Positions 5,082 to 8,739 of a DNA stretch of 8,739 bases are shown one piece after another. Origin of the DNA: Actinomycetota bacterium (GTDB lineage: Bacteria > Actinomycetota > Actinomycetes > Nanopelagicales > Nanopelagicaceae); assembly GCA_947465365.1 (NCBI GenBank), contig CANIAV010000025.1, positions 1 to 8,739 on the forward strand. The letters are read 5' to 3'. Position numbers and translations under genes: made by a program. Numbering within the stretch: position 1 is the first letter of the stretch; every line of letters begins with the position of its first letter. The notes under the pieces are model-generated. The model ran no database searches and was not told where the DNA came from. It saw only the letters and a list, made by a program, of their open reading frames with translations.

Positions 5082-6506
5082 ATGGCTAATCGAAAACTGA
5101 TCGCGGGCGTGGACTCCTCAACTCAATCTTGCAAGGTGGTAATTCGCGATGCGCTCACCGGTGAGTTATTGCGAGAAGGGCGCGCTAGCCACCCAGATGG
5201 CACTGAAGTAAACCCAGCTCATTGGGTCACCGCGCTAGATGCAGCAATCATCGATGCCGGCGGTCTATCTGATGTCGAAGCGATCTCAATTGGCGGACAA
5301 CAACATGGCATGGTCACCCTTGATGCAAACGGTGAAGTAATTCGCGATGCGTTGCTATGGAATGACACGCGATCGGCTCAAGCGGCAAATGATTTAAATT
5401 CTGAAATAGGTGGCCCAACTGAGATGGCAAAACAAGTTGGTTCAGTCTTAGTTGCATCTTTTACCGCAACCAAGTTGCGTTGGCTGGCAGATTCAGAGAA
5501 AGAGAACGCAGCCAAAGTTGCTGGTGTTGCCCTGCCCCACGATTGGTTATCTTGGCAATTGCAGCACGAGAAAGGTGCGGCAAAAGATTTCACCAAGTTA
5601 TTTTCAGATCGTAGCGAAGCATCCGGCACTGGATATTTCGATCCAACGACTTCAACTTATCGCCGCGATATCTTGGCACTTGCGCTGCGAACAGATCGCG
5701 AAATTCATCTTCCCAAAATTATTGCCCCATCTGAATTTGGCGGAGTAACACCGGGCGGAGTAAAGATTGCACCTGGGGCCGGCGATAACGCAGGTGCAGC
5801 ACTTGGTATACAAGCTCAACCTGGAGATGTTGTCGTATCACTTGGAACTAGCGGAACTGCATTTGCTGTATCTGAGACACCAACTCATGACTCATCTGGC
5901 GCCGTAGCCGGATTTGCCGATGCCACCGGTCGTTTCTTACCTCTAGTTTGCACACTTAATGCGGCACGAATTTTAGATGCGGCAACGCGCATTCTTGGCA
6001 AGACCCACGATGAAGTCGGTGCGCTGGCACTCTCTGCTAAAGCTGGCGCTAACGGTTTATCACTCTTGCCATACTTCGAAGGCGAACGCACTCCTAATCG
6101 CCCCAATGCAACGGGCGTCTTTAGCGGAATGAATTTAAATAATTCCAACCCCGCCGATATCGCACGCGCCATGGTGGAAGGCATGCTCTGTGGTTTAGTT
6201 GATGCAGTAGATGCACTTGAAAAATTGGGTGTTAATGTAAAACGCATTATCTTGATTGGTGGCGCTGCCAAGAATCCAGCAGTCTCACAGATCGCCTCTG
6301 CTTTATTTGGACGTGAAGTACTAGTTCCACCTGCTGGTGAATATGTTGCAAATGGCGCAGCTCGCCAAGCGGCATGGGCGTTACTCGGCGGAGAATCTGC
6401 ACCAATCTGGGATTTAGGAAAGATCGAAAGCGTTTCCGCCGTTGCAACACCAGATGTAGTTAATCGATATCGCACCTTGCGCGATCGCACTGAAAACTGG
6501 AATTAA
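5082..6506 (+). CDS. xylB: Xylulokinase (FGGY family carbohydrate kinase)
   Basis: The family enzyme phosphorylates D-xylulose with ATP to xylulose-5-phosphate, which enters the pentose phosphate pathway; it is cytoplasmic. The 474-residue protein has the two-domain FGGY layout. The N-terminal phosphate loop is GVDSSTQSCK (9-18). SIGGQQHGMV (69-78) and LLWNDTR (91-97) match XylB sugar-binding segments. GAGDNAGAALG carries the catalytic base Asp235, SLGTSG (253-258) is the second phosphate loop, LPYFEGERTPNRP lies at about 329-341, and LIGGAAKNP (391-399) is the adenosine motif. The match to E. coli XylB at these points favours xylulokinase over glycerol, ribulo- or gluconokinase. There is no Shine-Dalgarno sequence; TAGCCT 6 nt before the ATG suggests leaderless expression, with a palindromic operator candidate upstream. 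It is divergent from phosphofructokinase and followed after 12 bp by an alpha/beta hydrolase. No xylose isomerase or pentose transporter lies in the window, so xylulose may instead come from a polyol such as arabitol or xylitol. Confidence 0.92.
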   Translation: MANRKLIAGVDSSTQSCKVVIRDALTGELLREGRASHPDGTEVNPAHWVTALDAAIIDAGGLSDVEAISIGGQQHGMVTLDANGEVIRDALLWNDTRSAQAANDLNSEIGGPTEMAKQVGSVLVASFTATKLRWLADSEKENAAKVAGVALPHDWLSWQLQHEKGAAKDFTKLFSDRSEASGTGYFDPTTSTYRRDILALALRTDREIHLPKIIAPSEFGGVTPGGVKIAPGAGDNAGAALGIQAQPGDVVVSLGTSGTAFAVSETPTHDSSGAVAGFADATGRFLPLVCTLNAARILDAATRILGKTHDEVGALALSAKAGANGLSLLPYFEGERTPNRPNATGVFSGMNLNNSNPADIARAMVEGMLCGLVDAVDALEKLGVNVKRIILIGGAAKNPAVSQIASALFGREVLVPPAGEYVANGAARQAAWALLGGESAPIWDLGKIESVSAVATPDVVNRYRTLRDRTENWN

Positions 6507-6512
6507 AGGAAG
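6507..6512 (+). promoter_or_regulatory. Ribosome binding site for the alpha/beta hydrolase
   Basis: AGGAAG begins directly after the xylulokinase stop and lies 6 nt before the ATG at 6519. It is the clearest Shine-Dalgarno site in the window and shows that this gene is translated from the xylB transcript. Confidence 0.7.
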
Positions 6513-6518
6513 TGAAAA

Positions 6519-7451
6519 ATGACACTTGCACCGGAAATAATTAAGCAACTGGCTGATCAAAAGGCCGCAGGTTTGCCACAAGTTTGGGAAGCGCCGATTC
6601 CAATCATTCGCGACCTAACTCAAGGGCGAGTCGCCTTCGCTGGTACACCAGAACCAATCCATGCCGTTACAAATAGATTTATTCCTGGACCAACTGCTGA
6701 TCTGCCAATTCGCATTTATCGTCCTAATGAAGATCGCAACGCACCTGCGCTGGTCTTCTTTCACGGTGGTGGCTGGGTATTGAACTTCCTTGATATTTAC
6801 GATGCCGCCTTACACCGTCTCGCAAATCAGAGCGGATCAGTAATCATTAGCGTTAACTATCAAAAGGCACCTGAACATCCATTCCCTGCACCATTTGATG
6901 ATTGTTACGCCACTTTGCTCTGGGTTAAATCACATGCCCAAGAATTAGGAATCGATCCCGATCGCGTCGGAGTTGGTGGCGATAGCGCTGGTGGAAATTT
7001 AGCCGCTGCAGTTGCCATTAAAGCCAGAGATGAAGCGGTGTCATTGCGCTATCAATTACTTGTCTATCCATGCGTCGATCGCGACTTCACAACCAAGTCA
7101 TATATTGAGTGTGCGACAGATTTTGGTTTAACAACACAGGCGATGCAATGGTTCTGGGATCAGTATCTGCAAGGCAGCCATCATGATAAAAATCCATATG
7201 CTGCACCGATGCGCGCAGATTCATTGGCCGGGGTTGCCCCTTCGATCGTGATAACTGCGCAATATGATCCATTGGTCAGTGATTCAGAAAATTACTGTGC
7301 CAAGCTAGAAAAAGATGGAGCAGAAGTCATCTACCGTGAATTTCCCGGAATGATCCATGGTTTCTTTGCCAACGTGGCAGCGACCCCTTCATCACATCTC
7401 GCCCTTGATTTTGCAGCGGGTGAGATCGCTAGTAAAACAAAAGGGGCCTAA
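6519..7451 (+). CDS. Alpha/beta hydrolase, HSL (hormone-sensitive lipase-like) family esterase
   Basis: The 310-residue protein is a serine esterase of the bacterial HSL family (family IV), a normal length for the group. FHGGGW (81-86) forms the oxyanion hole, GGDSAGGN (153-160) holds the nucleophile Ser156, Asp250 in AQYDPLVSD and His280 in MIHGFF complete the triad. SVNYQKAPEHPFPAP (111-125) is the usual family stretch after the oxyanion strand. No signal peptide is visible, so it should act in the cytoplasm. The gene starts 12 bp after xylulokinase with a strong AGGAAG site, so the two very likely share an mRNA. Family members hydrolyse short-chain acyl esters. With xylulokinase as partner, removal of acetyl groups from imported xylose-derived sugars or sugar lactones is a reasonable guess, but sequence alone does not show the substrate. 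It lacks the SGNH or CE4 features of known acetylxylan esterases and deacetylases. Confidence 0.9.
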   Translation: MTLAPEIIKQLADQKAAGLPQVWEAPIPIIRDLTQGRVAFAGTPEPIHAVTNRFIPGPTADLPIRIYRPNEDRNAPALVFFHGGGWVLNFLDIYDAALHRLANQSGSVIISVNYQKAPEHPFPAPFDDCYATLLWVKSHAQELGIDPDRVGVGGDSAGGNLAAAVAIKARDEAVSLRYQLLVYPCVDRDFTTKSYIECATDFGLTTQAMQWFWDQYLQGSHHDKNPYAAPMRADSLAGVAPSIVITAQYDPLVSDSENYCAKLEKDGAEVIYREFPGMIHGFFANVAATPSSHLALDFAAGEIASKTKGA

Positions 7452-7475
7452 TTAACCAAGCGGTTATGGTTACTA

Positions 7476-7532
7476 TTGGCGTCTTGCCCTGATTTATAAA
7501 TAGATTTTTGAGCACTGGAGAACTTTTCACTT
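7476..7532 (+). promoter_or_regulatory. Possible promoter and leader of the second EamA transporter
   Basis: The 81-bp gap after the hydrolase is AT-rich just before the next gene. TAGATT (7501-7506, TANNNT type) or TATAAA (7495-7500) could serve as -10, and TTGGCG (7476-7481) as a poor -35 at non-ideal spacing. GGAG at 7517-7520 is the only ribosome-binding candidate and lies 12 nt before the ATG, longer than usual. The wide gap compared with 12 bp inside the xylB unit suggests separate transcription. Confidence 0.3.
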
Positions 7533-8405
7533 ATGTCGCGCCGCAATCTGATTCTCTTTATCCTGGCCGGCTTTCTCTGGGGTATTCCATATCTCTTTAT
7601 CCGAGTCGCAGTAGATCCTGAAACCGGCTTCTCCCCCGCGATCGTCGTCTTTATGCGCGTCTTTATAGGCGCAGTAATTTTGGTTCCCATTGCGATCTAT
7701 GACAAATCATTCTTTATCGCAATTAAGGGTTGGAAATACATCGCGGTATATGCCCTATTTGAAATGGTAATTCCTTGGATTTTAATTGGCACTGCAGAAC
7801 AATCAATCTCATCAGGGCTTGCAGGCTTGCTTGTTGCATCAGTGCCGATCTTTTCAACAATTATTACTTCACTTCATGGTGATAAATCAGTCTGGCATCC
7901 GAGGCGTTTATTCGGAATGGGCGTTGGATTTCTCGGAGTCTTCTTACTTGTTGGAATAGAAAGTTTTACCGGTTCCTCAGATCCAATCGCGATCTTGATG
8001 ATGTTAGGTGCTTCTATTGGATATGCCTATGCCGTTATCTTTATTTCTCGCAAGCTGCCAGGTGTCTCAGGCGTTGCAATAAACGGAATTGCTATGGCAA
8101 TGACGGCAGTGTTTTACTCACCGGCCCTGGTATTGCTATGGCCTGATCGACCAATTAGCCACAATGCAATTTACTCAGTGATCGCATTGGGAATTTTCTC
8201 AACCGGTATCGCATTTGCAATCTTCTTCACCGTAATGGCCGAAATTGGTCCAGCCCGCGCATCCTTAGTTACTTATATGAACACTGCATTTGCTGTTGTC
8301 TTAGGTGTTCTTATTTTGAGCGAGCCATTGACCATTGGAATTATCGTTGGGCTACCGCTGGTATTGATCGGCTCATATCTAGCAAGCCGTAAGGTCAACG
8401 CTTAA
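7533..8405 (+). CDS. EamA/DMT-superfamily transporter, second copy type
   Basis: This 290-residue integral membrane protein has about ten membrane segments, near residues 6-26, 34-54, 67-86, 93-112, 126-143, 150-171, 178-203, 211-233, 242-262 and 266-284. The start LFILAGFLWGIPYLFIRVA is the classic EamA segment 1, with MRVFIGAVILVPIA as segment 2. GLAGLLVASVPIFSTIIT fits segment 4, and MNTAFAVVLGVLILSEPLT is the standard segment 9 ending in Glu. It differs clearly from the EamA protein at 159-1019, for example FLWGIPYLF against MAWGASFVL, so the two are not recent duplicates. The ATG at 7533 begins just before segment 1 and leaves a short basic N-terminus (SRRN), which fits a cytoplasmic N-end. 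The cargo is unknown; family members mostly export amino acids or other small metabolites. It ends 1 nt from the oppositely oriented era gene. Confidence 0.88.
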   Translation: MSRRNLILFILAGFLWGIPYLFIRVAVDPETGFSPAIVVFMRVFIGAVILVPIAIYDKSFFIAIKGWKYIAVYALFEMVIPWILIGTAEQSISSGLAGLLVASVPIFSTIITSLHGDKSVWHPRRLFGMGVGFLGVFLLVGIESFTGSSDPIAILMMLGASIGYAYAVIFISRKLPGVSGVAINGIAMAMTAVFYSPALVLLWPDRPISHNAIYSVIALGIFSTGIAFAIFFTVMAEIGPARASLVTYMNTAFAVVLGVLILSEPLTIGIIVGLPLVLIGSYLASRKVNA

Positions 8406-8406
8406 A

Positions 8407-8739
8407 TTAGCTCTCGCCAAAACCTAAGCGCTGCAAGAGTTTAGGGTCGCGCTGCCATTCTTTAGAAACTTTCACATGCAGGCCGAGAAATATTCGTGCA
8501 CCAAGTTCGCGCTCGATATCAGCTCGTGCGCGCATACCAATATCTTTCAGCCGCTCACCTTTATGGCCCAAGATAATTCCAGTTTGTGAATCACGTTCTA
8601 CATGGATAGTTGCATGGATATCAAAGAAGGGGCGTGAACCTGTCTTTTCGCGCTCTGCCATCTCATCGATGGTGACCATAATTGAATGAGGAAGCTCTTC
8701 GCGGGCATCGCGCATTGCAGCTTCGCGAATGAGTTCGCA
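8407..8739 (-). CDS. era: GTPase Era, C-terminal KH domain, cut by window end
   Basis: The minus-strand frame is open from base 8739 to a TAA at 8409-8407 and gives the last 110 residues. REELPHSIMVTIDEM (visible 13-27) is the standard Era linker into the KH domain. IHVERDSQTGIILGHKGERLKDIG contains the RNA-binding GHKG loop (58-61). LGLHVKVSKEWQRDPKLLQRLGF is the usual Era C-terminus. Era binds the 3' end of 16S rRNA and helps 30S subunit assembly; this domain recognises the rRNA while the GTPase domain, outside the window, acts as the switch. The visible Met at 8713-8715 is internal and not a start. The gene faces the EamA transporter with a single base between the stop codons. The C-terminus is complete and normal, so the only truncation is by the window edge. 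Confidence 0.95.
   Translation of the reverse strand, partial: CELIREAAMRDAREELPHSIMVTIDEMAEREKTGSRPFFDIHATIHVERDSQTGIILGHKGERLKDIGMRARADIERELGARIFLGLHVKVSKEWQRDPKLLQRLGFGES

Noticed and set aside
5885..6490. 201-residue open frame on the minus strand inside xylulokinase
   Set aside because: It lies wholly within a well-supported kinase gene, shows no recognisable domain and has an Ala/Ser/Pro-rich composition typical of an antisense shadow frame.
7453..7466. TAACC/GGTTA inverted repeat as a terminator after the hydrolase
   Set aside because: The stem is only 5 AT-rich base pairs with a 4-nt loop, and the following bases are TGGTTACTATT, not a T-run.
1..8739. CRISPR array, tRNA/rRNA, insertion sequence, prophage, toxin-antitoxin or defence cassette
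   Set aside because: I looked for repeats, transposase or integrase motifs and RNA-like stems outside genes and saw none. Almost all bases belong to housekeeping or metabolic genes with no sign of recent transfer.

Overview
The window looks like ordinary, densely packed chromosomal DNA from a small-genome actinobacterium of moderate GC content (about half GC by eye, not computed). The actinobacterial assignment is inferred from the proteins. The DAHP synthase is the class II type and matches the Mycobacterium tuberculosis AroG pattern along its length. The 6-phosphofructokinase has the actinobacterial N-terminus MRIGVLTGGGDCPGLNAVIR. The combination of low GC, tight packing and sugar kinase content would suit freshwater acI/Nanopelagicales relatives, but I cannot confirm a genus.

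Layout. (1) Positions 1-2072, plus strand: the 3' end of an endonuclease IV gene (nfo), which overlaps an EamA/DMT transporter by 4 bp, followed by a low-specificity L-threonine aldolase. (2) Positions 2049-4980, minus strand, in transcription order: a 6-phosphofructokinase carrying the pyrophosphate-type signature (Asp104/Lys124), a class II DAHP synthase, and an O6-methylguanine-DNA methyltransferase. The methyltransferase runs tail-to-tail into the threonine aldolase gene with a 24-bp overlap. (3) Positions 4981-5081: a 101-bp divergent intergenic region with two A-tracts 10 bp apart, a perfect 12-bp palindrome and a probable leaderless promoter for the next gene. (4) Positions 5082-7451, plus strand: xylulokinase and an HSL-family alpha/beta hydrolase, 12 bp apart. 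(5) Positions 7533-8405, plus strand: a second, unrelated-looking EamA transporter. (6) Positions 8407-8739, minus strand: the C-terminal KH domain of the GTPase Era, cut by the window edge, ending 1 nt from the transporter.

Metabolic reading. The divergent pair links phosphorylation of xylulose (feeding the pentose phosphate pathway) with phosphofructokinase. A PPi-type phosphofructokinase would make that step reversible. DAHP synthase draws on the same two pools, erythrose-4-phosphate and phosphoenolpyruvate, so its position directly behind phosphofructokinase is metabolically coherent. The hydrolase after xylulokinase might release acyl groups from sugars or other esters, but its substrate cannot be read from sequence. 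Nfo and the methyltransferase both act on damaged DNA but lie in different transcription units.

I found no tRNA, rRNA, CRISPR array, insertion sequence, prophage or defence-like cassette. No previously undescribed multi-gene system is evident. The most interesting signals are the PPi signature of the phosphofructokinase, the palindrome-bearing promoters with leaderless geometry, and the xylulokinase-esterase pairing.
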